A stretch of 64,000 bases of DNA from Siderastrea siderea. Lineage: Eukaryota > Cnidaria > Anthozoa > Scleractinia > Rhizangiidae. Under the pieces are notes generated by a model. It was not told the origin of the DNA and did no database searches. It saw only the letters and a list, made by a program, of their open reading frames with translations. Within the stretch, counting starts at the first letter, position 1; the number at the start of each line of letters is the position of its first letter. This document shows positions 34,305 through 45,099 of the stretch, piece after piece. The translations under genes and the position numbers were made by a program. The stretch lies in contig OZ034969.1 in NCBI GenBank assembly GCA_964030785.1, positions 35,882,601-35,946,600 on the forward strand, in the 5' to 3' direction.

Positions 34305-34532
34305 CTAACCTTGAGTCTGCTTGAGTACACAGATGTCTGCCACATCAGGAGTGCTTCTAAACATGTCCGCGGTTGGTTTCGATACTGCTTCCAGCACTTT
34401 TCTGCGAGTGTTAATTACCTTCCCAGTGTTAACACAACATACTGTGACTACCGACGTTTTCTTCATTGTATTGTACTCGGGATAGACTATTTTAATCGAC
34501 GATTCCTTTGAATCAAGGGTCACGAGAGGCAA
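34305..34532 (-). other. Exon-like open frame with splice donor
   Basis: The minus-strand frame reads SSIKIVYPEYNTMKKTSVV, then VNTGKVINTRRKVLEAVSKP and STPDVADICVLKQTQ, and ends at a GTTAGT donor just below 34312. It shows no recognised domain. A decayed tandem copy lies immediately upstream (34560-34760), so this is probably an exon of a gene once carried by, or captured in, the hAT element. Confidence 0.35.
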
Positions 34533-34559
34533 AAGTTTGAGCAGCTCCGTTAGAGACGA

Positions 34560-34760
34560 TATCAGGTATCACTGTGCAGAGTAGTTTCGATAGAGTAGGA
34601 CTTCCAGCACTTTACGTCGAGTGTTAATTGCCTTCCCGATGTTAACAATCCAAACTGTTACTGCTGGCGTTTTCTTCATTATATTTCACGCATCATAGGC
34701 TATTTAAATTGACAATTACACTGAATCAGGAGTCACGAGAAGCAAAAGTTTGATCTGCAC
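34560..34760 (-). repeat. Decayed tandem duplicate of the exon-like block
   Basis: The order of words matches 34325-34535: CTTCCAGCACTTT, CGAGTGTTAATT, CCTTCCC, GCGTTTTCTTCATT, GTCACGAGA, GCAAAAGTTTGA. Indels destroy the frame. Confidence 0.65.
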
Positions 34761-35091
34761 ATGTATTGAAAATTGCGACACACTCGCCATCACATTGCAC
34801 GAAGCTGCCTGGAAAATGCCATCAAAACTGTACTAAACATTTCTGTTTTGCCAATATATCGGCTAAAATAGATAATCCAGTAACTTTGTAACATCTCTGG
34901 TATTCAAGAGAAGCAATTGCGTGTCAGTGGTGGTCACAAGAAAAAAGAAACTATAAACTCCCGAGCGTCCATCTTACAACTCACTGAGCGAGCTGCTCGC
35001 CGATTTTTGAAACCGGATGTGACGTCATTTTTCGGTGGATCATCAGGTCACGAAAATTGGCGAAGTTTGCTTCCCCCCCCCTGTGTGAGAC

Positions 35092-35269
35092 AAACGATAT
35101 ACACTTTATTGTTTTGGTGTTCTTTTATAACGCTATCCCCACTAGGATTTGATATCATAAAAAATGAAATAAAGAGGAAAACCTGAAACACAACAACTGT
35201 ATGCTATCTACGTTTTTAGCATTTTACGTCCTGTGTTTCGTTATCCAGATGATTGGCATTGTCTAAACC
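35092..35269. other. Continuation of the Penelope arm, then unassigned DNA before the LINE
   Basis: AAACGATATACACTTTATTG at 35092 is the continuation of the sequence interrupted by the hAT insertion. Beyond it, the 5' boundary of the LINE cannot be set precisely. Confidence 0.4.
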
Positions 35270-35306
35270 GTTGGTATAGTATAGAAACACCCTTGAGGGC
35301 GCGATA

Positions 35307-36854
35307 ATGGCGGACGCACGTGTTTTAGTGGAGGAGGAAACCGAATGTGCGATAGAGGAATATGCGACAGAGGAACCAACCACTTCGTTGCTATCCATCA
35401 ATGCTAAAAATCAGTTTAAATGGAATGGCTCGGTTGAGCTTTTTGAGTCATTTCTATACCAAAAATTTGGTTTATTAGCAGACGACGTAGCGAAGTCTAA
35501 TAATGGAACGTGTACTGTGTGGAAGACTCCAAGTGTGACTTTCAATCTGTACGCGAAGACCAAAACCCTTCTCGTACAAGGAAAAGCGGTGGATTATACT
35601 CGAGATTTATTTCTTCGGACCATACAAGCAGTTCAAAATCAAAACTCTGCCGAGTCACCAGACGAAACCACTCACTTCGCCGACGAACATTCAACAAGCG
35701 GTGAACATCAACAAGTGAGATTAATGTCAACAACAGCGACTGCCGACACCCGAAACGATCACTCGCTTGTGAGAGAAGGTTTTGAAGTTGATGAAGTTGC
35801 TCTGGGCGAGAACGAGAACAAGAATGAAAGCGAAAGCGAAAGCGAAAGCGAAAGCGAAAGCGAATCATTCGAACACGCTCAACATGCCCTCAACACTGGC
35901 GAAGTACTAATTAACAACTTGAGTGAGAAATTCTCTAAAGAAATTGCAAAGGTCTGGTCCGAAATAAGCGGCATTAAATCCAGTCTAACTAATAGAGACG
36001 GATTACGGCCACTACAACAAGAACTAGACGAACTGCGGCTCAAATGCACAACTTATGAATCTACCATTGACCATCTTGAGAAAGAAAGGGCTAGCCTCCT
36101 TGAAGTAATCAAAATACTTTCTTCTGATCAATCGTCAGGACCACACGATCCACAACCTGCTTCTGCCGATCAATCGTCAGGATCACACGATCAACAACCT
36201 GCTTCTGACGACTGGCAACCCGTTAAATCAAACAAGTCCAATAACCCTAAACGAGGGAAGAAGAAAAAGAAAGGCAAAGCTAGTTCCCAGAACCAGCAAT
36301 TACAAACGGAAATCAACGATACTAGTGAGAACGGCCAAGGGGAGCAAAAACCCAATGAAGGCACAATCATTATTGGAGATTCGATTGTCAAAGGTTTACG
36401 CAAGGACTTATTAAGTCGGGCAGCTAAACGGCGCGTAACTGTGAGAAGTTTCCCTGGTGCTACAACCACAGACATGGAGCATTATCTGCAACCAAGCTTG
36501 GCTACAAAACCGAAGGCGATAATCCTCCATGTCGGAACAAATGATCTGAAAAGTTCATCCTCTGCTCGGAATGTGGCGGAGAAAATCGTCGACCTAGGAA
36601 ATATGATTGCTACAAACTCTCCTAACACTAGTGTAACCATTTCTGCAATCACACAAAGATCAGATGAACAATCGCTCAAGAAGAAAGTAAAGGACTGCAA
36701 CAAAGTTTTGAAAACATTTTGTAATCAAAATGGCTGGGGCTTCGTCGAACACTTGAACATCGACGAAACATGTCTGAACAATTACAAACTCCACCTTAAC
36801 AAGAAAGGTATTGCTATTTTAGCGAGTAATTTTGTAAATAATATAGTTCATTGA
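35307..36854 (+). CDS. LINE ORF1 protein with C-terminal SGNH esterase
   Basis: The product has 515 residues. The N-terminal 130 residues carry no known motif. Around residue 170-185 lies an ESESES tract, followed by a short coiled-coil-like stretch (LQQELDELRLKCTTYESTID). Two copies of a DQSSGxHDxQPAS unit and a basic KRGKKKKKGKAS patch come next. From about residue 350 the SGNH hydrolase blocks appear: GTIIIGDSIVKG (nucleophile Ser in GDS), ILHVGTNDLKSS and LHLNKKGI (His). In this LINE group ORF1 is thought to bind RNA, and the esterase may act on membranes or acetyl groups. That role is known only for relatives. The stop is TGA at 36852-36854, and the same frame stays open into ORF2. Confidence 0.85.
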   Translation: MADARVLVEEETECAIEEYATEEPTTSLLSINAKNQFKWNGSVELFESFLYQKFGLLADDVAKSNNGTCTVWKTPSVTFNLYAKTKTLLVQGKAVDYTRDLFLRTIQAVQNQNSAESPDETTHFADEHSTSGEHQQVRLMSTTATADTRNDHSLVREGFEVDEVALGENENKNESESESESESESESFEHAQHALNTGEVLINNLSEKFSKEIAKVWSEISGIKSSLTNRDGLRPLQQELDELRLKCTTYESTIDHLEKERASLLEVIKILSSDQSSGPHDPQPASADQSSGSHDQQPASDDWQPVKSNKSNNPKRGKKKKKGKASSQNQQLQTEINDTSENGQGEQKPNEGTIIIGDSIVKGLRKDLLSRAAKRRVTVRSFPGATTTDMEHYLQPSLATKPKAIILHVGTNDLKSSSSARNVAEKIVDLGNMIATNSPNTSVTISAITQRSDEQSLKKKVKDCNKVLKTFCNQNGWGFVEHLNIDETCLNNYKLHLNKKGIAILASNFVNNIVH

Positions 36855-36941
36855 TATAATTCTTACTTGACAACTGTGCCGACACCCAATCTCATTGCCA
36901 CCTCCAGCGTCCGGATCAGGTCAAATCAGTCAAATACTCTA

Positions 36942-39803
36942 ATGCCAAAGTGTCGTGGATTTAAAATGGCTAGTTTGAATATTACCAGTCTTTTGAAACA
37001 TATTGATGAACTTCGCGTTTTTCTAAATGATCAAAACATCGACGTTCTAGCCATAAATGAGACCAGGCTAAATGAGAGCATTTCTGATCAGGATGTGAAA
37101 GTCCAGGGTTATGATATAATCCGCCGTGACAGGTCAACAAATGGCAGGTTTGGTGGTGGCGTATGTTTTTACATTCGTTCAAACATAAGCTATTCTGTCC
37201 GTACAGATTTGGACAGTCAGCTCTTGGAAATTATATCAATTGAAATTCGTAAACATAACTCAAAACCCTTTGTTATTACTTCATGGTACAGACCTCCAAA
37301 CTCACCCCATGAACTTTTCGCGCATGTAAACACATTATTAGGCAAATTAGATTCTGAAAACGTAGAACATTTTCTCCTGGGGGATCTAAATTGTGACATG
37401 CAATCCAAAGACAATGCTAATGTGAAAGCTCTTCTAAACATAACAGATATTAATGGATTGGAACAACTCATTAATGAACCTACCAGAATTACACCTACTA
37501 CAAGTACTTTAATTGATCTGATTTTCACAAATCGGGCAGAGAATGTGTATTGTTCAGGGGTGTCTCATGTCGCCATAAGTGATCACAGTTTAGTTTATGC
37601 ATATCGAAAAATTTCAATTCCCACTTTCTCTAAAGGAGTTAACTTGATAACATATAGACAGTTTAAACATTTTAATAGCGCAAATTTCTATGCGGATATT
37701 TTAGCCCAACCCTGGGATGATATAAAGAAATTGTATGATCCTAATGATATGTGGAGGAGGTGGAAAGAATTATTCCTGAATGTTTGTGAAAAGCACGCAC
37801 CGATGAAGACCAAACGGATACGAGATTCTAAATCACCATGGATAACCACTATTTTAAAAAAGCGGATGAATTTCAGAAACCGCCTCAAAAGAAAGGCTAT
37901 TAAGACAAAGGATCCATTTATTTGGAACCAATTTCGAATGGTTAAAAATCAAGTGAATTGGGAAATTAACAGCGCTAAAAAAGCGTATTATGAAAATGCC
38001 TTCAACAATTGTTGTGGGGATCAAAGGAAAACATGGAAAACAATCAATGAACTGACCTCACGAAAATCCAATAAAACTGTTATTAATGAAATGGAGTATA
38101 GTGGGGTAAATTCTGAAGATCAAACAGATATAGCAGAAATGCTAAACTCCTTTTTCACAGAAGTTGGGCCAAGCCTTAGTGGAGACGTAACAGAAGCTGA
38201 TAAATCCTTCGACGAATTTCTTACCGCAACTGATAAAAATTTTGTTTTTGAAAAAACAACACCTACACGTGTTTTTGCACTACTATTAAAGCTTTGTAGG
38301 TCAAAGGCAACAGGATTAGATAATATTTCAGCGAAACTTCTAAGGGAATGTCCTGACTTACTGGCGGAATCTCTCACTCATATGTTTAATCAATCCCTAA
38401 TGACGGGTATCTTTCCCGATGAGTGGAAATCTGCCAGAGTTACTCCAGAGTTATCTTATACTTACTTGTATAAAAATTCTGGGAAGCGTTCTGATCCGAC
38501 GAATTATCGGCCAATATCAGTAATTCCAGTTGTGGCCAAAGTCTTTGAACGGATAATTTACGATCAACTTTATCATTATTTAACAAAAAACAACTTTCTC
38601 TCGTGCCATCAATCTGGTTTTCGGTCTCTGCATTCCACGCTCACCGCACTTATCGAAGCAACAGATAGCTGGGCCTTGGATATAGACCGTGGTCTTGTTA
38701 ATGCCGTAGTCTTTTTAGATCTCAAAAAGGCATTTGATACAGTAGATCACGATATTTTGTTGCGAAAACTGCAATACTATGGGATTTGTTGGACCAGTCA
38801 TCAATGGTTTGCTTCTTATTTAGATAATCGAACACAGATTTGTCATATTAATTCTTGTAAGTCAACTCCGAAATGTCTAAGATGTGGTGTTCCCCAGGGA
38901 ACAATTTTGGGACCTCTTCTGTTTTTGATATATATTAATGACTTACCACACTGTCTGACATATTCGGAACCCAGAATGTACGCAGATGATACTAGCCTAA
39001 CACTTGCTAGCACTGACATTAAGCATATAAATTATCGCCTTAATCACGACCTGAGAAATGTGTACGAATGGCTGTCTGCTAACAAGCTTACTCTAAATAT
39101 GACGAAAACTGAGTTTATGCTTATTGCATCAAGGCAGAAGTTATCACAATTTACGGAAAGTCCCTTTCTTACTATAAATGAGAACGCAATAGAACAAGTA
39201 ACCTCCGCTAAATCCCTCGGAGTTTATGTTGATCAAAATATAAACTGGGAGTGTCATATTGAAAACATTTCTAAGAAGATAGCTTGTGCCATTGGTGCAA
39301 TTAAACGAATTCGGCATCTCACTCCATTTAATATTTTAATCAAAGTTTATAATAGCCTTATTCAACCACAATTTGATTATTGCAACGTAGTGTGGGGAAG
39401 CTGTAACAAGGGCCTTGCTGAAAAACTGCAAAGGCTTCAAAACCGCGCAGCTCGTACCCTAATGTCTGCGAGCTATGATAGTAATTTAGATGATTTGTTC
39501 CGGACACTGGGGTGGCGAAGACTCTATTATCAAAGATTGGAACAGAAGTCTATCCTAATGTATAAAACATTACATGGTATGACTCCTGATTATCTGAGAT
39601 CAAGATTCGTATATCGTGACGATGTTAGTGCTTATCGTTTAAGGAATACCGAAAACAAATTAGTTCTTCCACAACCTCGAACTGATTATCTCAAAAAAAG
39701 TTTTTCGTACAGCGGAGCTCAGTTGTGGAACAACTTACCTGTAGACCTAAGACAAGCATCTTCACTGGCCGATTTCAAATCTAAATTAAGTCGGCACAGT
39801 TAA
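36942..39803 (+). CDS. LINE ORF2: AP-type endonuclease and reverse transcriptase
   Basis: The first ATG in the frame is at 36942 (MPKCRGFKMASLNITS). The frame itself is open from the ORF1 stop at 36854. The N-terminal third is an endonuclease/exonuclease/phosphatase domain: DVLAINETRLNE, RFGGGVCFYIRS, SWYRPPNSP, LLGDLNCDMQ and ISDHSLVYAY. The reverse transcriptase follows with NYRPISVIPVVAKVFERII, SGFRSLHST, VFLDLKKAFDTVDHD, GVPQGTILGPLLFLIYINDL and the catalytic YADD. The C-terminal part (LQRLQNRAARTL, LDDLFRTLGWRRL) is the usual thumb-like extension. It nicks target DNA and copies its own RNA in place. There are no internal stops. Confidence 0.9.
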   Translation: MPKCRGFKMASLNITSLLKHIDELRVFLNDQNIDVLAINETRLNESISDQDVKVQGYDIIRRDRSTNGRFGGGVCFYIRSNISYSVRTDLDSQLLEIISIEIRKHNSKPFVITSWYRPPNSPHELFAHVNTLLGKLDSENVEHFLLGDLNCDMQSKDNANVKALLNITDINGLEQLINEPTRITPTTSTLIDLIFTNRAENVYCSGVSHVAISDHSLVYAYRKISIPTFSKGVNLITYRQFKHFNSANFYADILAQPWDDIKKLYDPNDMWRRWKELFLNVCEKHAPMKTKRIRDSKSPWITTILKKRMNFRNRLKRKAIKTKDPFIWNQFRMVKNQVNWEINSAKKAYYENAFNNCCGDQRKTWKTINELTSRKSNKTVINEMEYSGVNSEDQTDIAEMLNSFFTEVGPSLSGDVTEADKSFDEFLTATDKNFVFEKTTPTRVFALLLKLCRSKATGLDNISAKLLRECPDLLAESLTHMFNQSLMTGIFPDEWKSARVTPELSYTYLYKNSGKRSDPTNYRPISVIPVVAKVFERIIYDQLYHYLTKNNFLSCHQSGFRSLHSTLTALIEATDSWALDIDRGLVNAVVFLDLKKAFDTVDHDILLRKLQYYGICWTSHQWFASYLDNRTQICHINSCKSTPKCLRCGVPQGTILGPLLFLIYINDLPHCLTYSEPRMYADDTSLTLASTDIKHINYRLNHDLRNVYEWLSANKLTLNMTKTEFMLIASRQKLSQFTESPFLTINENAIEQVTSAKSLGVYVDQNINWECHIENISKKIACAIGAIKRIRHLTPFNILIKVYNSLIQPQFDYCNVVWGSCNKGLAEKLQRLQNRAARTLMSASYDSNLDDLFRTLGWRRLYYQRLEQKSILMYKTLHGMTPDYLRSRFVYRDDVSAYRLRNTENKLVLPQPRTDYLKKSFSYSGAQLWNNLPVDLRQASSLADFKSKLSRHS

Positions 39804-39936
39804 AGTAATATCTAAATCTTACATCTAAGTGAATTTTAGACACGGCCTCCATGAAAAGCAGACTTTTCTTTTGTTATTTTGAATTTGTTGTTATTAAATT
39901 TTTGTAGTTAGTTAGATAGGTAGATAGTCCAGTAAT

Positions 39937-39982
<46 letters not shown>

Positions 39983-39999
39983 TTATCTTATCTTATCTT

Positions 40000-40189
40000 A
40001 TTGGCAAATTCAATGGTCTTTAACCACGCTCGATAGCATGCTACATAGGTGAGTGAGGGTTCGTTCACATTTGAGAGTTTCTTTATTTTTATGTTTGCTC
40101 GGTGTTACACTTCTTAACCATCCTGCCGAGCGTGAATTACTCTGTGAACAAATCTGTGTCCACATCAAAACGTTGTCTTCCCAGGATGG
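40000..40189. other. Short non-coding gap
   Basis: DNA between the LINE tail and the G-rich MITE. No gene is seen. Confidence 0.4.
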
Positions 40190-40582
40190 GGGGGGGGGGG
40201 CACTCCCTTATTTGGCCTAAATGGGTATGTGCCGCTCAACAGGGTATGGTTTTCAGGGTTTGCGTCTTAAACAGGGTATGCAATTTCACCATTTAGCGTC
40301 TTCAACAGGGTGTCTTTCTGGACTGGACGCCTTGATCCCTACATGTGGGTACCAGCATTGTGTTTTAAATCTCATCCTAGGATGTCATTTATATCAAAAA
40401 AATACTTTCTGCATGGGAAATGAAAAACATGGCAGACAAAAAAACGCAGAACACAAGCACAATATAAAGGTCTCTTGTCTTAAACAGGGTATTGAAATGA
40501 ACGGATTTTGTCTTAAACAGGGTCAGCGTTTGAAGGCTTCGGCGGTACACCCTCACCCAAACTTCCCTTAATTGCCCCCTCC
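40190..40582. mobile_element. G-rich MITE with ACAGGGTAT-type internal repeats
   Basis: The ends GGGGGGCACTCCCTTATTTGG and CCCAAACTTCCCTTAATTGCCCCC are diverged inverted repeats. Inside, CTTAAACAGGGTATGCAA-like words recur four to five times (40268, 40308, 40480, 40512). Non-coding. Confidence 0.55.
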
Positions 40583-40712
40583 CCCCCCCCCGGGGTCGTC
40601 TCTCCTTTCTTATTTAAATTTTGCTTTGATTTAAATACCCTGATTTAAATACCCCCCGGGGTCGTCTTTCCTTTCTTATTTCAATTTGGCTTTGATTTAA
40701 ATACCCTGATGT
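40583..40712 (+). repeat. Two-copy tandem repeat, unit about 65 bp
   Basis: CCCCGGGGTCGTCTYTCCTTTCTTATTT then GGCTTTGATTTAAATACCCTGAT appears twice in tandem, with few mismatches. Confidence 0.7.
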
Positions 40713-41443
40713 GTAAAAATTGCAGTAGTACACTGAACCGAACACCGGTTCTTCACCGTAGCCATTAACATGTTGAACAGGACAGCGCAGGACAATCCAG
40801 ACCAGCACACCAGTACACGGTAACAAGAAACGGCAGACTAGCACAGTAGATTTTACGTCCCCACCCCAGTGCTCTCTGTAAGCATCGATGTGGTTTTCTT
40901 TTCTATCGCCCCCTAGGTATGTAAGAATTTATTTCCAGTCTCATTAAGAGACAGTGCAAAGGTTTAACGTCAGTGCCCAATGACGAGGGTAACTTTTTCC
41001 ATATTCTTTCATGAAAGTCATTCTTAATGATATAAGAGACTTTTTAAATGAATGAATTTAAGCGAGGAAACTCTCATCATTACGCCTGACAACGCCTAAG
41101 GTAATTTGTAGGCTCGGCCTAGGCGTTTTATGCTTGTTAATGCAAGTTCGGCTTCAGCGTTTCGGTTGAAATGATTATTTAGCTGTTTATTGAGTGAGGT
41201 ACGGGAGGAAGGGGTCCAGTCATTTCAGGTACATTCGATTCCAGTTCATACGGTCTTTCACTACATTTTGCGTGATGGTTACAAAAGTCATAGTTCACGA
41301 CAATTAAAAACACACGGTTCTTCCTTCACAGGTAATAATAGGAGGAATTACGGTTCACGCCTGCTTAGCAAATCACGTTTCACATGACAGAAAACAGCCA
41401 TTTCACGTTTCACGCCAAATGAATATTCCTTTGAGTCGGGAGC
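40713..41443. other. Non-coding stretch
   Basis: No gene or paired repeat is seen. Confidence 0.35.
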
Positions 41444-41870
41444 CTAGTGAAAGGATCTGTTGACAATCAAAGGAATCTCGCCAAGAATTGGCATTGCTGC
41501 GCCTAAACGGTTGCGCCTTTTACCTAAACGGTGTTCGCGGTGTCTTTCAACTGATTTTGCCTCTATGTAACCTAAATGGCGCTCCAAAGACGATCTCAGA
41601 ACCTCTTCCGTATCTTCGACGCCGTTTCTCGGTGACGGTGTCTCGGCGATGTGGTGAAACTTTATGTTCTCCCGTCTTGAATAAGCCTCGAGATGTAGAT
41701 CCTTAGTATTTAGATCCTCTGGAATCTGGTTCATTTTCTGTTCTTTCTTCTGTAACTAAGCAATTCTTTTTTTGTCTAGGCCTAGGATATTCTTATCTAA
41801 AGCACTTTTAGTGTCGTTCTTCTCGATGAGGCTGTTATTATTAGCTTTTAAGTGTTCGATATCTTCTCTG
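41444..41870 (-). pseudogene. LINE ORF1 fragment (coiled coil and RRM-like start)
   Basis: The minus strand reads a coiled-coil-type stretch (EDIEHLKANNNSLIEKN), an in-frame stop near 41757, then LHLEAYSRRENIKFHHIAET and SVERHREHRLGKRR. The LEAYSRRENIKF motif is typical of ORF1 proteins of L1-like non-LTR elements. Nothing of an ORF2 is attached, so this is a stranded scrap. Confidence 0.65.
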
Positions 41871-42830
41871 GCTGTCGTTTCAAAAGCTTGAAAAATCTTG
41901 GTTTAAGCCAAAAATGATTATAAACATAGAGGAAACATAGCCGTTGAAATCTTGCGTTGATCTGGGAACTAAGTTTCATTTTAAGCCGTCTTTCAGTTGG
42001 TAGATAAGATAACATTACTAGGAGAAAATATTTCATTGTTGAAGAAAAGGCATGACGCGCGAAATGTGAATTCTTGTACTGGAATTCTCGAAGCTTGAAT
42101 ACTTGAGGGCAAATAAAGTGACATAAGCGGTTTGCTAGAAAAATGGAAACTATAAATAAAATAAAAGGTCAATGGAGGCAAAAATCATTCAGAAGCTAAA
42201 GATGCTAGTGTCCGTAACCTAGAACTCACCCCAAGCCCTCCTACATATTGAAATAAATTTTATGTCATGAATACAAGTAACGTTGATTTTGAGAAAATTT
42301 GATATGCTTTTCTTACTCTAAAACAGAACAGTTGAACCAAGTTAAGAATTATAGATACGAGGAGACCGAATCAATGACGATATTGTATGTGCGTTTGCAA
42401 TGAAAGGTTCGACAGCTCAAACAGTACGTCTTTGAGCATACCAATTAAGAAACTCACGCATAGTTATCTGATAACTGTAGTTATCTTAGTTTCCAAAGCA
42501 AAACTCGATTTATCCAAGGAATGTCTAGTTACAAAGCAAAAATAGTTACCCGATCGAACACTAGTTATTCACGTTTTAGGTTAACTTTTAACCTGTTATT
42601 TTACTCCATAAAGCTGCCTTGAAAACTAAAAAAAAACTGTGCGTGTGTTTTTTTGTCTTTCAGTTGTTATATTCCTTTGTTTTCTTATCCGCTATTTTAT
42701 TCTTCGTTTTAACTTTAGCTAACATTATTATAAATTCAAATTCAACTGTCTAACATTGATTGTCAAGCTGATACAGGAGCTCTTGACTGATCAGTCTCAG
42801 TGGTATCTATCGAAACATGTCTCTTGTGTT
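41871..42830. other. Non-coding stretch
   Basis: AT-rich with no recognisable content. Confidence 0.35.
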
Positions 42831-44536
42831 TGAGGTTACTCTGGACCTTCGCGAGTGTCCTCCGGGAAAAAATTCGTTTGCGCGCCATTTTAAAGGAAAA
42901 CATGGCAAACTATGTATGGTTGGAAAGGTTAACAAATGAAGATTTTAAAAAAAAAATAGAAAATGCCAGTTTCTTCAATTCCGCAAAATAAAATTGCAAA
43001 CAACCGCGAAAATTATCATGTGTCATTCAGTTGAATTAATAGGGAATAAATCCAAGGGGTACTGGCAAAATAACTGCACAGTGTTAATCACAAAGGATCA
43101 ATCATCAAAAGTGTGCGATATTCTGACTATTCTCGTCTACAGAGCTACGCGGCTTTTTTAAAATTACGTCTCGTTTAGCTCTGGTAATGGCCAAAATTTT
43201 ATTTTATTTATATATATTGGCCGATTCAAACTGTATCCGCAATAACGTTAAGATGTTTTGGCTTCTACGCATAACGTTTTATTTCTGATTGAATTAATCA
43301 GAGCATTAATTAATATATTGACTTGATCAATGTCCACGTAAAGAATGTAGTTTAGGACAGATAATTAAGCGACCAAATTTTGCTGTTTAGTTAAGCACGT
43401 AAGTTGCACCGGCTAAATTTCAAAGTGTTAGGGATTGCCGCTAAATGTCAGCGATTCTTTTCTCATTATAGCATTTTCTACAAAACTTCAACCTGTCCAT
43501 AAGTAAACTTACATGTAACTGTCTCATCAACTTTTGAAATGACCTCTTGATGTCAATGTTTTAAAACTTGGGCGCCAAATTCTTCTGGACTTTAATTTTT
43601 GATGCGGTGAAACGTAATATGGTGTAGCGTTTAGCGGCGAAACGAAAGTACACAGTTGACTTTCTCAGTCAACAGAAACGAGACGAATGTCCGTATAACG
43701 CAAATGCAATAACTTTATTCAAGCAAGATACCAATCCAAAACTCGTGAGCAAAGTGCAGGGACAATCGTTCCTCTGAACAGCTACGGCATGAAAGGCGGT
43801 TTCTTAAGCTTGTTCCTTTTAAAACTTCAGGTATTCTGCTAATGTTAGGATGTTTAAAGAGCACCGAACAGCTTTTAGTCGACTAAAAAAATCTAACACC
43901 ATGACTCGATCGATAGGAATTCAAATCTCTCGGTTGTTGCGCCCAAAGCTTCTCGCACGAGAATAGATCAGGCGCAATAGCACCTTAACGAATTAGACAT
44001 GCGCTACCAGATGTCGCGAAATTCACGACATCCGGTAATGGCTGATACCAGAGCCCTACGATCCCACCGCATACCAAACAGATCGTAGGCTCTGGGAACG
44101 AGAATGTATTTTGACCGGTTTTTTTAAATTAATCTGTCAAGCTCGAGCAGCTAAGAATACGCATTGCGCATTGCGTTGAAGACCGCCATGGCTGAAATAT
44201 TGCAAATTTAAAAAATCTCCGACATGTTTTAGTTTTACAACATCTAAGTAATGTTCTGGCCAAATTTCACAGAAATCCGCCGAGTTTTGATACCCTACTA
44301 ATTCATTTTATCTGATTGAAAGACCCATGGTCATTTTTCGCAGTGATTTTTGCAATTTTCTTACGCGGAATAAAAAAAACCCAGCGATTCATAGTTTTTT
44401 TCCGAAATCTACATTTGTTAACCTTTCCAACGATGTATAGTTTGCGTGTTTTCCTTTAAAATGGCGTACGAGCTCGCATATGAATTTTTTCACCGAGGAC
44501 AAGGGAGGACACCCGCGAAGGTCTGGAGTAACCTTA
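42831..44536. mobile_element. 1.7-kb element with long diverged TIRs
   Basis: The left arm (GGTTACTCTGGACCTTCGCG, then GTGTCCTCC, GCGCCATTTTAAAGGAAAAC and GGAAAGGTTAACAAATG) is mirrored by the right arm from 44536 back to about 44340 (GGTCTGGAGTAACC, GTTTTCCTTTAAAATGGCG, CATTTGTTAACCTTTCC-type words). The right end abuts TTAA and the left TTGA, suggesting a decayed TTAA duplication. The interior has no transposase. Confidence 0.65.
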
Positions 44537-45099
44537 AGTCTGCAGCTTCTTAGACTATTCATGAAATAGCTTTTATATATTACGTGGGTGTACTGGTAAC
44601 AAAAACGTTGTCTTTCAATGAACTAGCTCTAGTGAAAAAATCTGATTTGCATGCATGATATGGCCTCGAAAATAACAATTTTTGCTTATATCTCGTTTCT
44701 TCTCAATTGTTATGTTTGTAATGCCATCGAAAACAATGCTCACGCTTGCACACTGTTCTTGTATTCTTTACTTGCAAGAAAAATAAACGCAAAAAAGAAT
44801 GTGTTCGCAAAAGATTTAGAGGATCTCAGCGTCACACACTCAAGCCACGTTACAAATGTTCTCAAAGTTTGACGTTACGTGACGTTATGCGATACTCACG
44901 TGATATTCCTGTTCAAAAGTAATACTGAAAGTCCAATTAGCCCGCAGATTTATACTCAGCGACCAAGAAAGCTTTTATCTTTCCTAGAGTTATGGCAGCG
45001 AATGCTATGCAGGCAACAGGAGCTGCTATTGTGGCAAATTCTGACAAGGTGGCTACAGTTGCTGGAGCGGTAGGACTTGGTTTGGTTTCGCTGCCGAAG
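44537..45099. other. Non-coding or unresolved upstream part of the actinoporin-like remnant
   Basis: A plus-strand frame at about 44950-45120 reads FPRVMAANAMQATGAAIVAN and SDKVATVAGAVGLGLVSLPK. This could be the alanine/glycine-rich amphipathic start of the pore-former-like sequence downstream, but the link is uncertain. Confidence 0.3.

Larger units (their letters stand above)
30156..35083. mobile_element. 4.9-kb hAT-like element, 8-bp TSD TGTGAGAC
   Basis: The ends CAGGGGCGGGGGAG (30156) and CCCCCCCCCTG (to 35083) are inverted, with the homology resuming at GATGATCCACCGAAAATTGACGTCACATCCGGT (30210-30240 against 35012-35046). Perfect 8-bp direct repeats TGTGAGAC lie at 30148-30155 and 35084-35091. 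A CAGGG terminus plus 8-bp duplication is the hAT signature. The flanks join into one Penelope arm, because AAACGATATACACTTTATT after 35091 continues the sequence mirrored at 28790-28818. No intact transposase is readable. The interior holds exon-like pieces and several smaller insertions. Confidence 0.85.
35270..39999 (+). mobile_element. Apparently full-length CR1/L2-type LINE with both ORFs open
   Basis: It has two long uninterrupted ORFs, a short 5' region and a 3' end with AATAAAG followed by a (TTATC)n tail at about 39970-39998. ORF1 carries an SGNH-type esterase domain and ORF2 an apurinic-type endonuclease plus reverse transcriptase, the usual layout of CR1/L2 elements. The 5' boundary is approximate. 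The absence of any disabling stop suggests a young insertion. I could not find an obvious target duplication, which is common for this group. Confidence 0.8.

Noticed and set aside
30156..35083. CRISPR-like or tandem-array explanation for repeats in this region
   Set aside because: Repeats pair as TIRs and target duplications of DNA transposons; no regularly spaced identical units.
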